A stretch of DNA of 36,757 nucleotides, from assembly GCA_964461295.1 (NCBI GenBank), contig CAYWTX010000479.1, forward strand, positions 1 to 36,757, in the 5' to 3' direction. Shown here one piece after another: positions 8,896 through 17,168 of this stretch. The DNA comes from CAYWTX01 sp964461295 (GTDB lineage: Bacteria > Planctomycetota > Phycisphaerae > SM23-33). The translations under genes were made by a program, and so were the position numbers. Each line of letters opens with the position of its first letter. The first letter of the stretch is position 1. Under the pieces are notes generated by a model. That model saw only the letters and a list, made by a program, of their open reading frames with translations. It was not told the DNA's origin and did no database searches.

Positions 8896-9422
8896 GGGGC
8901 AGCGGTTCCTTTCGGGGAAGCCCGGCCGCGCCTGGCGCAGCCGACATGGTAGATGATATCGGCAACCGGGCGGCGATACGTTACGCAACGACCGGAGCGC
9001 CGCCGTCGGCGATACGCTCCGCCGCGCCCCTCGGCCCCCGCCGGCGCGCAGATCGTGCCCAGCCACAGCACTGCATTCCGTCGGCGAAGCCAATCCGGAT
9101 TCAGCCGGGCGGGGACTTCTGCCGATGTATGAGGCTAAGGAACTCCATCTTCTCCTGCTGATTGGCCCGCGGCGTCGGGCAGCGCGTTTGCCTGAACCCG
9201 CCGTGAAGCGGTATCGTAGTAGAGGCGGCTTGGCGGAAGTGGCACAAGCGGAGTTCGCTTCCATCGACGCACGCTTCTTGTTGTGCATAATCTACTGTTG
9301 CAGCCACGGTTGCGCGAACGCCGGATGCGCAGCCGACGAGGGCGGAGTCTGGACAGGCCGCGATTGACCAGGCCTGTCGCGACTCCTCCCGGGCACGCGG
9401 CCGAGCGCTGTCAGGTGAAGGC
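8896..9422. promoter_or_regulatory. Divergent non-coding region between wecB and CMP-nonulosonate synthetase
   Basis: This 527-nt region has no convincing gene. It contains a dyad CGGAGCG (8993-8999)/CGCTCCG (9015-9021), and a hairpin-like stretch near 9238-9265 where ggaag...aagcg pairs with cgcttcc. A Shine-Dalgarno-like aggtgaaggc lies just before the ATG at 9423. A TGGCAC at about 9240 is not followed by a correctly spaced GC, so it is not a good sigma-54 site. Promoters for both flanking genes presumably lie here, but none could be assigned. Confidence 0.4.
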
Positions 9423-10169
9423 ATGAATCGAGCGAACCCCCAGAGAAAGCTGGACCCAGGCGTCTTGGCGATCATACCGGCTCGCGGGGGGTCCAAGAGC
9501 GTGCCGCGGAAGAACATCCAGCCATTCCGCGGCAAGCCGCTGATTGTTCATTCTATCGAGCAGTCGCGGGCGGCGGAACTTGTCACCCGCACGATCGTCT
9601 CGACGGACGACGCGGAAATCGCCAGAATCAGCCGCGATGCCGGGGCTGACGTGCCCTTTCTTCGCCCCCCCGAGATATCCGGCGACTTCGCGACCGACTT
9701 CGAGGCCTTTGACCACGCGCTGGGCTGGCTGGACGAGCACGAGGGTTACCGCCCGGAGATCGTCGTTCAGGTGCGGTGCACGTGCCCGCTTCGGCCGGCG
9801 GGACTGATCGACGAGGGCATCCGGCGGCTTCAGGCCGACCCGTATGCCGACAGCCTGCGCGCGGTGATCCCGGCAGCTCACCCGCCGTACAAGATGTGGC
9901 TGCTGCACGGGCAGTATCTCAAGCCGCTGCTGAGCCTGCCGGGCGTGCCGGAACCGTATAACGAGCCGCGACAGCGACTGCCGGCCGTCTATTGGCAGAA
10001 CGCGTACCTCGACGTGATCCGCTGGACGACGATCATGGATAAGCGGTCCATGACCGGCGAGCGGGTCCTGGGCCTGGTGATGGACGGCGAGCACGACGTG
10101 GACATCGACTCGCTGCGCGACATGGAGCAGGCGGCGGCCAGGGCACAAGAGTCCAAGGCGGGGCTGTAG
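9423..10169 (+). CDS. neuA: CMP-nonulosonate (acylneuraminate) cytidylyltransferase
   Basis: The 248-aa cytoplasmic enzyme activates a nine-carbon sialic-acid-like sugar with CTP to give the CMP-sugar used by glycosyltransferases. The N-terminal nucleotide-binding motif IIPARGGSKSVPRKNI (from about residue 18) and KPLIVHSIEQS are diagnostic for the CMP-NeuAc/KDO synthetase family. VSTDDAEIARISRDAGADV, QVRCTCPLRPAGLIDEGIRR and the C-terminal DGEHDVDIDSLRDM (metal-binding Asp pair) complete the fold. The symbol denotes the family; the sugar could equally be legionaminate, pseudaminate or KDN. The ATG at 9423 has AGGTGA just upstream. The next gene starts 89 nt downstream, so the two are probably co-transcribed. 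Confidence 0.9.
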   Translation: MNRANPQRKLDPGVLAIIPARGGSKSVPRKNIQPFRGKPLIVHSIEQSRAAELVTRTIVSTDDAEIARISRDAGADVPFLRPPEISGDFATDFEAFDHALGWLDEHEGYRPEIVVQVRCTCPLRPAGLIDEGIRRLQADPYADSLRAVIPAAHPPYKMWLLHGQYLKPLLSLPGVPEPYNEPRQRLPAVYWQNAYLDVIRWTTIMDKRSMTGERVLGLVMDGEHDVDIDSLRDMEQAAARAQESKAGL

Positions 10170-10258
10170 ATCCTGTTCGGGTTAGGGGGCTGAATCCAGA
10201 ATCGGTTCCTCCGTTTCTTGTGATGGAAGAAGCTCAAAGGCGAGGAAAGGATATCGCC

Positions 10259-11752
10259 ATGGCGTACGACTTCAGCGGCCTGTTCATCTTTGAGATGGCC
10301 AACAACCACCAGGGGCGGGTAGAGCACGGGCTGCGCATCGTGGAGGAGATGGCCCGTATCAAGCGGCGGTTTGGGATTCGCGCGGCGGTCAAGCTCCAGT
10401 ACCGCGATCTGGACACGTTCATACACCCCGCACACCGGGGGAATTCCTCTAACAAGCATGTCCCGCGGTTCCTCCAGACGCGCCTGAAGCGGGAGGAATT
10501 CCACGAACTTATCATGGCCACAAAGGAGCAGGGGATGCTCACGGTGGTTACGCCATTTGACGAGCCATCGGTGGAGCAATGCCTGAACCACGGCGTGGAC
10601 ATCCTGAAGGTCGCCAGTTGCAGCGCAAACGATTGGCCGCTCCTGGAGGAGATCGCCGCTGCCCGGAAGCCGGTGATCTGCTCGACGGGCGGGTGCCTGC
10701 TGAAGGACATAGACAAGGTCGCCAGCTTCTTTGAGCACCGGAGCGTGTCGGACCTGGCGATGCTGCACTGCGTGGGCGTGTATCCCTGCCCCAACGAGGC
10801 GGTGAACCTGTCCTTCATGCGTCGGATGGCGTCGCGCTATCGGCAGTACGCCATCGGATACAGCGGGCATGAAGCGCCGGACAACCTGGCGGTCGTGCAG
10901 GCGGCCACGGCGATGGGCGCGCAGATCCTGGAGCGGCACGTGGGAGTGCCCGCCGAGGACATCAAGCTGAACTCCTACTCCATGGACCCCGAGCAGGCGG
11001 CCCGCTGGGTGGAGGCTGCCTTGAAGACCCGCCAGGTCCTCGGTCCGGACGCCGGCGACAAAGAGGTGTCGGAAGCCGAGGCACAATCGCTGCATGAACT
11101 GATGCGCGGGGTCTTCGCGCGATGCCCGGTGAGCAAGGGTGAGGTGCTCACGCGCGAGAAAGTGTTCCTGGCGTTCCCGTCGGAGAGCGGCCAGACCACT
11201 GCGCGGGAATACCAGGAGAACATGGAGGCGTCCCGCGACTATGCCGTGAACGCCCCCGTCTTCGAGCGCCGCGGCGCGGATTACGTTCACGACGTGCGAA
11301 GCATCATCCACGAGGCAAAGGGCATGCTGCGTGAGGCGCACATCGCCATCGGAAAAGACTTCACCGTCGAGCTGTCGCACCACTATGGCATACAGAACTT
11401 CCGACGGGTCGGGGCAATCATCATCAATCTGATCAACCGTGAATACTGCAAGAAGCTCATCGTGATGCTGCCCGGCCAGGCACACCCCAGCCACCGGCAT
11501 CAGCGGAAAGAGGAAACCTTCCAGGTCCTCTACGGCGACATGGAACTCGTGATGGATGGCCATCGGGTTCTGCTTGAGCCCGGCGACATCTTCCTGGTGA
11601 AACGCAACGACATGCACGCGTTCTCCACCCGGAAGGGCCTGATCTTCGAGGAGATCTCCACCACGCACGTCGTGGGCGACTCCTACTACGAGGACCCCAG
11701 GATCGCGAAGTTGGACCCCATGCAGCGCAAGACGGTGATCGAGAGTTGGTGA
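10259..11752 (+). CDS. NeuB-like nonulosonate synthase with C-terminal cupin
   Basis: The 497-aa protein condenses PEP with an N-acyl hexosamine-type sugar to form a nonulosonic acid. The first ~270 residues form the NeuB TIM barrel: LFIFEMANNHQGRVEHG (metal-site region), AAVKLQYRDLDTF, LTVVTPFDEPSVEQ, LKVASCSANDWPLLEE, VICSTGGCLLKD, AIGYSGHEAPDN and ILERHVGV. A SAF/antifreeze-like segment follows (RGVFARCPVSKGEVLTREKV, ~285-340). The last ~140 residues are a cupin (HPSHRHQRKEETFQVLYGDM, then LEPGDIFLVKRNDMHAFST), with the His/Glu metal ligands in place. Ordinary NeuB (about 350 aa) lacks the cupin, which may isomerise, bind or epimerise the sugar. I chose the ATG at 10259, preceded by gaggaaagg, over in-frame GTG/ATG codons at 10220 and 10223. 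The next gene overlaps or follows closely. Confidence 0.9.
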   Translation: MAYDFSGLFIFEMANNHQGRVEHGLRIVEEMARIKRRFGIRAAVKLQYRDLDTFIHPAHRGNSSNKHVPRFLQTRLKREEFHELIMATKEQGMLTVVTPFDEPSVEQCLNHGVDILKVASCSANDWPLLEEIAAARKPVICSTGGCLLKDIDKVASFFEHRSVSDLAMLHCVGVYPCPNEAVNLSFMRRMASRYRQYAIGYSGHEAPDNLAVVQAATAMGAQILERHVGVPAEDIKLNSYSMDPEQAARWVEAALKTRQVLGPDAGDKEVSEAEAQSLHELMRGVFARCPVSKGEVLTREKVFLAFPSESGQTTAREYQENMEASRDYAVNAPVFERRGADYVHDVRSIIHEAKGMLREAHIAIGKDFTVELSHHYGIQNFRRVGAIIINLINREYCKKLIVMLPGQAHPSHRHQRKEETFQVLYGDMELVMDGHRVLLEPGDIFLVKRNDMHAFSTRKGLIFEEISTTHVVGDSYYEDPRIAKLDPMQRKTVIESW

Positions 11753-11802
11753 CCCAGGAGGCAGTCACGCACCTGGGCCCTGGGGTTGCCCTTCGGCCGC
11801 CT

Positions 11803-12402
11803 ATGCTCACCATCGTCTGGGATCGCGACGACGTCCTCAACGACCTCATGCGGTGCTGGTTTGAGGGGCAATGGCTCGTGGAGCATCCGGATTGCCGCCT
11901 GCGCTACGACGACCTCGTCGAGAACCCTCCCCACCGCGTGCTGGGCGTCTCACGCCGGGAATACCTGGATTCGCTTGACCGTTTCCGCTCCTCGCCCGCC
12001 CATGCCGCGATGCCGCCGTCGCCGGAAATCCTTGGCTGGCTCGGGCGCAACGGCGCCCGCTGCCGGCACGCGGTGTTGACGGCGACGACGCTGGCCTCGG
12101 CCGGCGGGGCCGCCGAATGGACGTTTCGGCATTTCGGGCGATGGGTGCGGTGCTTTTGTCTGTTGCCGGCAGCGCGCGAGGGCGACGGCGCCGTCGCATA
12201 TGAAGCCGACAAGGGCCAGTGCCTCCGCCAGTTTGCCGGCCCGGTCGTTCTGGTGGACGACTCGCCGGCGAACCTGGAGGCGGCACGGCGTGAAGGCGCC
12301 GAAGGCGTCCTCTTCCCGCGTCCGTGGAACGGCGCCGAGGGCACGGCGCTGGAGGCGCTGGCTTGCCTGGAGGAATGGCTGGACAAGCATGCGAGCCCCT
12401 GA
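11803..12402 (+). CDS. HAD-like hydrolase (probable sugar phosphatase)
   Basis: The ~199-aa protein has a degenerate but recognisable HAD arrangement. The DxD-type motif I is at the very start (MLTIVWDRDDVLND, Asp 7 and Asp 9). A Lys lies in YEADKGQCLRQF, and an acidic motif IV is in VVLVDDSPANLEAARREG. The middle holds VLTATTLASAGG, possibly motif II (the T in LTA). It is the third gene of the nonulosonate cluster, so it may dephosphorylate a sugar-9-phosphate intermediate, as NanP-type enzymes do; that role is inferred. The start is uncertain. A GTG at 11749 would overlap the previous stop (GTGA) and add 18 residues, while ATG 11803 places motif I as expected but lacks a clear ribosome-binding site. 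Confidence 0.7.
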   Translation: MLTIVWDRDDVLNDLMRCWFEGQWLVEHPDCRLRYDDLVENPPHRVLGVSRREYLDSLDRFRSSPAHAAMPPSPEILGWLGRNGARCRHAVLTATTLASAGGAAEWTFRHFGRWVRCFCLLPAAREGDGAVAYEADKGQCLRQFAGPVVLVDDSPANLEAARREGAEGVLFPRPWNGAEGTALEALACLEEWLDKHASP

Positions 12403-12435
12403 TCGGCGCCGCTTGGGAACACGCCTCCCTCAGAG

Positions 12436-13080
12436 GTTGTGAAAGAACTGGAACTCGACGTTCTGTCCGCATTCGACGCCTTCTGTCGCCCCTTCGGGGC
12501 TCTATGCTTAATTGCTTGCATACCGGTGGCTTACGCCCAATACGGTTCAGTTAAGGAAAACAGGACGAAAAACGAGACTGTAGCGTCATCATTGCAGTTT
12601 CGAGACAGGTGGAGCACTGTTCTTCAGACAGGTGGAGCACTGTTCTTCAGACAGGTGGAGCACGGTTCTTCAGCCTGAAAGGCTGACGGAATACAGCCCA
12701 GGGCAACGCCCTGGGTACCCATGGCCCCCAAGATCAAGCCCTGAAAGGGCGAAGGAAATGGTTCCGTGCGGTTCTCCCGCCCTTACAGGGCTTGTTCATT
12801 GATGTTCTGGCACCCAGGGCGTTGCCCTGGGCTTTACTCCATCAGCCCGTTGGGCTGAAGAAAACGGCAATAATGGTGCTACGGTGTCCGAAAAACCCCC
12901 GTAGCGGCGCGAACCGTTGTTTGTTCTTCGGGCTCAGAACCGCTTCGAGCATGAGCCCTTCTTGCCTTCGGGTCTGTTAACTGAACCGTATTGGCGTAAG
13001 CCCCCGGCCAAGCCCTGACCGCCCCTTCGGGGCGAAGAGGGATGAGTCTGCTTTCTCGGTTTCTTCACAAGTGGATCCCC
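12436..13080. repeat. Composite nested palindromic repeat element, non-coding
   Basis: The 695-nt gap after the HAD gene is filled by a hierarchy of inverted repeats. The outer arms are 12528-12554 (ggcttacgcccaatacggtt...) and 12977-13002, its reverse complement with one base deleted. Each is flanked on the outside by related cgccccttcggggc hairpin sequence. Middle arms 12665-12716 and 12812-12865 share the palindrome cccagggcaacgccctggg. Inner arms 12736-12751 (aagccctgaaagggcg) and 12778-12793 flank a short core. The whole could fold into one very long hairpin. Short ORFs inside, such as the one encoding PRALPWALLHQ, are translated repeats, not genes. Related pieces recur at 18757-18905 and 36461-36630. 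Confidence 0.85.
12605..12673. repeat. Three tandem copies of a 23-bp unit
   Basis: The unit begins acaggtggagcac and ends gttcttcag. It repeats three times head to tail (12605-12627, 12628-12650, 12651-12673) with one base change in the third copy (actg to acgg). There are no spacers, so it is not a CRISPR. The last 9 bases of the unit are also the first bases of the middle inverted-repeat arm, which suggests slippage at the edge of that arm. Confidence 0.95.
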
Positions 13081-13097
13081 CTTTCTCCAACAGGCTC

Positions 13098-14366
13098 TCA
13101 CGACTGCCGCGGAGCAGGCAGCCGCGGCGGGTGCGGCGGGTGCGGCGCGTTGGGGCTGCCCTTGTCGTCGGCCATCAGCAGTTCGGGGATGTCCTCCAGC
13201 GGCTTGCCCAGGTTGCCGGGGCGGAGGAAGGCCGGGAGGTTCAGTGCCACGCAGTGCAGCAGGCCCTCGTTGGCGGCCAGGGCGTCGGCGGGCACGGCGA
13301 CGATTTTCCAGCCGGGCAGCAGCTTCTGGTAGACGGCCAGGGCGGCTGCCTCGGTGCGGCGGTCGACGTCGGCGAACGTGGGGACGATCAGCGTGCCGTT
13401 GGCGAAGAGGACGTTGTTGTAGCTCCGCCAGACACCCATCCGACAGGGCGGCAGCGGGATGCGGTGCACCTGCATGGGGCCGCGGCGGGTGGCCCGCCCG
13501 GCCAGCATCCTGGCCGCCTTGTCCAGGATGGCGGCGTTGGCGGCGTCGGCGGCCGAGGGGCACTGCGCCACGACGGCCACGTCCGGCGCCACCAGCGTGA
13601 CGAACATGTCGGCGTGTCCGGTCGGCTCGCCCTCCAGCGGCTGCAAGCAGACCCAGTCGTGGACGCCCAGGCGTCGGCGCAGGATGGAGCGGATCGCGTT
13701 GGCGTCGTAGGCGCGGTCGCCGTTGGCGCCGAGCACACTGGAGGTGGTCACGGCCAGGCCCTCGCCGTTGACCAGGAAGTTGCCGCCCTCCAGCCGCAGC
13801 GGCAGCGGCGAGCACGGCACGGCCAGCGCCTTGGCGATCGTCGCGGGCGCGGCGTCGTCCAGCGGGCGGTGCTCCAGATTGGCCGCGGGGGAGTAGTCGG
13901 CGTCGAGCGCGACGGCGCCGCCGTCGGGCCGGCGAACCAGCAGCGGGCCGTAATCGCGCACCCACATGGTGTTCAGCGGTACGGTGAGGAACCGCACCTT
14001 GCCCTGGGGCAGCGCCACGCCGCGCAGCACCGACCGGCCGAGTTGTGCTTCGTCGTCGCTGTTTACCAGGCAGATGACGGGCAGGTTCCGGGCGGCCGCG
14101 GCGACCACGTCGCGAAAGATGCGCGGGTGGAACGCGATGAGTTCCGTTCCGCCGAGAAGCAGGGCGGACTGGTCGTCGAACTCGCCGGGGGCGGGCAGGG
14201 GATCGCTGGCGTCGTCGGCGGTCGCGACGGCCGGCGTGAACCGGGCCGCCGGCGCCGGCACCGGCCAGGCCGCGTGCCGCGCCGCCGGCAGGCAGGATGC
14301 GCCGCTTGCGGCAAGGACCGCCGCGAGCAGCAGGGATGGCGTTGTTCTCAATGGCGACATCAGCAT
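13098..14366 (-). CDS. Secreted peptidylarginine/agmatine deiminase-like protein
   Basis: The ~422-aa protein belongs to the porphyromonas-type peptidylarginine deiminase/agmatine deiminase family, which hydrolyses guanidino groups. The motifs are MWVRDYGPLLVRRPDGG (~133, catalytic Asp region), RLEGGNFLVNGEGL (~190), EPTGHADMFVTLV (His/Asp, ~250) and the C-terminal NEGLLHCVALNLP with the nucleophile Cys at about 369. Unlike cytoplasmic AguA, it has a hydrophobic N-terminus (TTPSLLLAAVLAASGASCLP), which points to export. The Cys there is not in a perfect lipobox. It therefore may act on peptides or envelope arginine rather than agmatine, but this is inferred. The start could be 14366 or 14360; neither has an evident ribosome-binding site. 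The C-terminus is His/Pro-rich. No operon partner is visible. Confidence 0.8.
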   Translation of the reverse strand: MLMSPLRTTPSLLLAAVLAASGASCLPAARHAAWPVPAPAARFTPAVATADDASDPLPAPGEFDDQSALLLGGTELIAFHPRIFRDVVAAAARNLPVICLVNSDDEAQLGRSVLRGVALPQGKVRFLTVPLNTMWVRDYGPLLVRRPDGGAVALDADYSPAANLEHRPLDDAAPATIAKALAVPCSPLPLRLEGGNFLVNGEGLAVTTSSVLGANGDRAYDANAIRSILRRRLGVHDWVCLQPLEGEPTGHADMFVTLVAPDVAVVAQCPSAADAANAAILDKAARMLAGRATRRGPMQVHRIPLPPCRMGVWRSYNNVLFANGTLIVPTFADVDRRTEAAALAVYQKLLPGWKIVAVPADALAANEGLLHCVALNLPAFLRPGNLGKPLEDIPELLMADDKGSPNAPHPPHPPRLPAPRQS

Positions 14367-14514
14367 CAGACCATCGGTTGGGGGGCGCCCAACGCCGCAA
14401 TCCGTGCGGCCATGGCGCACGCCATGATACCCGCTTTGCCTGCCGGGCTTCCATCTCCGCCGCCGTGCGGACGCCAGAGCCGCTTAGTGAGCGACCTTGT
14501 TTTCTGGCGGGCCG

Positions 14515-15531
14515 TCAGGCCGCGGCCCGCTGGCGGGCCCAGTAGTCCTTCCACTGGTTGGAGTAGTACAGGCTACCGAGGGCCATCATGGCTTCCGCGT
14601 TGTCCTTGTCCCAGTGCATCCCTCTTCCCTTCAGCCGCAATGTCAGCGTCCCGCAGAACGATTCCGTCGGGCCGCTGCCGCAGTCATACCCCATCTGCCG
14701 GAACTTCGGGTAGTCGGTCATCTCCACCCGCTTGGCCACGTATCCTCGCAGCGAACGCAGTGCCTCGGCCTTGGCCCCGCTGCGGTGGACCCGCAGGTAG
14801 TCGGCCAGGTGGTCCAGCATCACCAACGAGCCTTGGTTCCACGCATAGCCCGTCATGTCCTCACGCCATGCCTGTGCCTTGGCCGTGCCCTCCCCGTAGA
14901 GCACGAAACTGGCCTCCACCACATGCTCCCGCAGGTGGTAGTAGTCCAGGATGTTCTCGTCCAGCATAGGCAACTGCTGGCCATACTGTCTTTCGATCCA
15001 CTCGGACCCATCGCTCACCGAGTGCTTGTGCAGCGCCTGGTCGAGCCGGACCTTGCTCGCCTCACGGCGCATCACCCGGCCCAGCGCCGCGGCATCTCCG
15101 CTGGTGCCCACCGCGTATTTATGCGTCTTGTCCGGATCGTAGAACGAGGCGATCTTGAACTCCTTGTACGGCCCGTCGCCGCCGGACTTGGGTCGGCCCG
15201 GCCGGGCGGTGCTGCGACGGCCTTCCTTCTGACGCTTCTGTGCCTCCGTCTTGCGGCGTTTCCGCTTCTGCTCTTCGGTCACCACAGGGACCATCACGCC
15301 GTCGGCGCCTGTCACGACCGTCTGATCGGTACAGTCCGCCGCCGTCCAGTTGGGGCCGTAGGTCCCTCGGCTGATCGCCGTCGCCGCCCGACGGCCCTCA
15401 CGCTCCACCAAGTCCCCCAGTCTTGATAACCCATTGAACAAGCAGAGGTTGAGCCATCTCTTCAAGAAGTATTCATCCGCACCGATGAAGAAGGCCCCTT
15501 CTTTCCTCGGTCTGCCCGGCTGGTCGGGCAA
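14515..15531 (-). CDS. ISKra4-like transposase, probably 5'-truncated
   Basis: The visible frame encodes ~338 aa with features of DDE transposases of the ISKra4 kind: TDQTVVTGADGVMVPVVTEE (first Asp), IASFYDPDKTHKYAV, MLDENILDYYHLREHV (second Asp region) and the C-terminal GSGPTESFCGTLTLRLKGRG followed by MHWDKDNAEAMMAL. Members of the family are usually longer (I recall about 400-500 aa), and the N-terminal DNA-binding part is missing. Only a TTG at 15531 is available as a start. The same frame continues upstream without ATG (RYGAFRLYLL...) to an in-frame TAG at 15613-15615. No terminal inverted repeats were found, so this is probably an inactive remnant. The family assignment is from remembered motifs only. 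Confidence 0.7.
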   Translation of the reverse strand: MPDQPGRPRKEGAFFIGADEYFLKRWLNLCLFNGLSRLGDLVEREGRRAATAISRGTYGPNWTAADCTDQTVVTGADGVMVPVVTEEQKRKRRKTEAQKRQKEGRRSTARPGRPKSGGDGPYKEFKIASFYDPDKTHKYAVGTSGDAAALGRVMRREASKVRLDQALHKHSVSDGSEWIERQYGQQLPMLDENILDYYHLREHVVEASFVLYGEGTAKAQAWREDMTGYAWNQGSLVMLDHLADYLRVHRSGAKAEALRSLRGYVAKRVEMTDYPKFRQMGYDCGSGPTESFCGTLTLRLKGRGMHWDKDNAEAMMALGSLYYSNQWKDYWARQRAAA

Positions 15532-16049
15532 CAGATACAGTCGGAAGGCACCATACCGTTTCCCCGGCGTCCAGGCGGGCGACGGGGGGGGCCGCTGCCG
15601 CTGGCCGCTATCCTACCGGCCAGGATCGCTTCGAGCGCGGCGGTAGCGCCATTGGAGGAGATCGTGCGGCTGCGCCCCCTTGGCAGCGGTTCTAGACCGG
15701 TTCGGCTGGGAGCGAGGAAGGCGCTGCTCCCCCTGGGGACGGACGCTCAACCGCCCGCCGCGGGCTGAAACTCGATCCTGCGGCGCGAATTGTGGGCTGT
15801 TACCGACGCAACACGCTACCCGCCCGCGGCAACAAACAATCATCCCAGAGCTTCTGCAAGAGGCTCACGGGAGAGAACTGCCCCGGTGATATGCCCGTGC
15901 CAAGCAACCCCGCCATAGTTCAAACAGCATCGGCGTAACTGCACAATCGCTGAGCCTATACCGATCTCGCCGCAGCTACCGCCCACCTTACGGTGCACGG
16001 TGTTCAAGAGTGGCCCAATGCCTCTGCATCGGCTACCAATCCCGAACCA
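15532..16049. other. Non-coding region between transposase remnant and PEP-CTERM gene
   Basis: I see no supportable gene in these 518 nt. The transposase reading frame continues back to a TAG at 15613-15615, and the frame beyond that stop (to 15843) has no recognisable protein character. The region may hold remnants of the insertion sequence. No TIR or target duplication could be identified by eye. Confidence 0.4.
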
Positions 16050-17168
16050 CTATGCCAGCTTCCGCCGGCGGATGTACGCCCCAAGGCTGGAAACACCCAG
16101 GAAGACGCCGAGCATTGTCAGCGGCTCGGGGACGGCCGTCCATATGCCCCAGAGGGCCTCGCCGGTGTACACGTTCCTTTCTTCGATGTTGTTGTAGTCG
16201 ATGAAGTGGTCCTGCCACCCGCCGCCGGCTTGAAGGTTGTAGGTGGGCGGTATCTTGTAGGCGGACAACTGGGTCGAGGCGAGGTAGTTTCCGGCAGCCA
16301 CCACTTGGCTGCGGTAGGGGTCGCCGAACTCGTTAAGGGCGAAGATCGCGTATACGGTAGCATTAGTCCTGACAATACCGTCGGTAAAGGCGAACCCCCC
16401 GCTTGTGGTCTGATAGCTGGCCAGTACGGCGGCCAAATCGCTGAGGCTCGACGGCCCGCCCACTCCTCCGTAGTAACCCAAGGTGGGGTCGAAGTCCTTG
16501 CCGAGTTCCGCCAAGGCCCAGACGCCTCCGGCCAGACCAAGCACCTGATCGGGAGGGTAACTGTCCAAGCGGTTGATCGCGTCTCCGACCTTCTGGGCCC
16601 AGATATCCAGGTCTGCTTGGGAGGCGCCGCAGATCTTTGCGCCCACCGCGGCCAGCGCGACGTTCCAGACGCCCTGGTTGGTGCCTAGAAGGAGGTCGGC
16701 ATAGGCGGCTATGCCGCGGTTGGCCCCCGAGTATAAGTAAGTGCCGGCGTGAAGGCGATCGTAGAATTCGGTCTTCACGTCATTGACATACGAGGCGTCG
16801 CCTGTCACCAGGGAGAGGGCCGACATGAAGATGCCATCGGCTGTCTGGTGCGTCGGCCCTGTGCGACTACTGATGTAGTTGCCCGCATCTTTAGCCGCGG
16901 TGAGGAAGCGAACGTCACCGGTGGACTCGTAAGCTGACAGCAGTCCCATACCGATGCGCGGTGCAGTGGCCCGATCGCCGGTGGCGGGGGGATACAGCGG
17001 ACCCCAGCTGCCCTTGGGTCTGGTGGAGGTGAGGGCGCCGGTGTTCTCTGTGCTGACGAGGCGATCGCCGCCGGCCTGCATCGTCTGCGTGACCGAAGTC
17101 GCCCCGGCGGGCAGACAGACCGCGAGCACAGCCGCCACCCCAACCAACAGGCCCCATTTCTTCCTCAT
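16050..17168 (-). CDS. PEP-CTERM sorted surface protein with helical-toroid-like body
   Basis: This 372-aa exported protein starts with a signal peptide (MRKKWGLLVGVAAVLAVCLP, cleavage near AGA). It ends with a textbook PEP-CTERM tail: AVPEPLTMLGVFLGVSSLGA followed by YIRRRKLA (VPEP motif, one transmembrane helix, Arg-rich end), the recognition signal for an exosortase. The body consists of repeated helix pairs with Gly-rich turns (APRIGMGLLSAYESTGDVRF, TADGIFMSALSLVTGDASYV, VLGLAGGVWALAELGKDFDP), resembling alpha/alpha-toroid folds as in lyases or squalene-cyclase-like repeats. Catalytic residues cannot be assigned. The ATG at 17168 has GAGAAAGGAGAAGG upstream and fits the signal peptide; the longer frame to 17261 is rejected. 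It lies near the exosortase locus and is its likely substrate, after which the tail would be removed. Confidence 0.88.
   Translation of the reverse strand: MRKKWGLLVGVAAVLAVCLPAGATSVTQTMQAGGDRLVSTENTGALTSTRPKGSWGPLYPPATGDRATAPRIGMGLLSAYESTGDVRFLTAAKDAGNYISSRTGPTHQTADGIFMSALSLVTGDASYVNDVKTEFYDRLHAGTYLYSGANRGIAAYADLLLGTNQGVWNVALAAVGAKICGASQADLDIWAQKVGDAINRLDSYPPDQVLGLAGGVWALAELGKDFDPTLGYYGGVGGPSSLSDLAAVLASYQTTSGGFAFTDGIVRTNATVYAIFALNEFGDPYRSQVVAAGNYLASTQLSAYKIPPTYNLQAGGGWQDHFIDYNNIEERNVYTGEALWGIWTAVPEPLTMLGVFLGVSSLGAYIRRRKLA

Noticed and set aside
9238..9256. TGGCAC sequence as a sigma-54 promoter for the nonulosonate genes
   Set aside because: The base pair 10 nt after GG is GT, not GC, and the next GC is at the wrong distance.
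9125..9367. 80-codon plus-strand frame in the wecB/neuA gap
   Set aside because: No ribosome-binding site, odd composition (Cys/Arg-rich) and no family; more likely regulatory DNA.
10220..10258. Upstream GTG/ATG starts for the NeuB-like gene
   Set aside because: The ATG at 10259 has the better ribosome-binding site, and the conserved barrel begins just after it.
12605..12673. Possible CRISPR array
   Set aside because: Repeats are directly adjacent without spacers, only three copies, and no cas genes are present.
12792..12980. Short ORF reading PRALPWALLHQPVG
   Set aside because: It is a translated piece of the palindromic repeat; the same peptide type arises wherever this repeat is found.
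15613..15843. 76-codon minus-strand frame in line with the transposase
   Set aside because: It is separated from the transposase by a TAG and shows no transposase-like motifs, so it was not joined as an N-terminal half.
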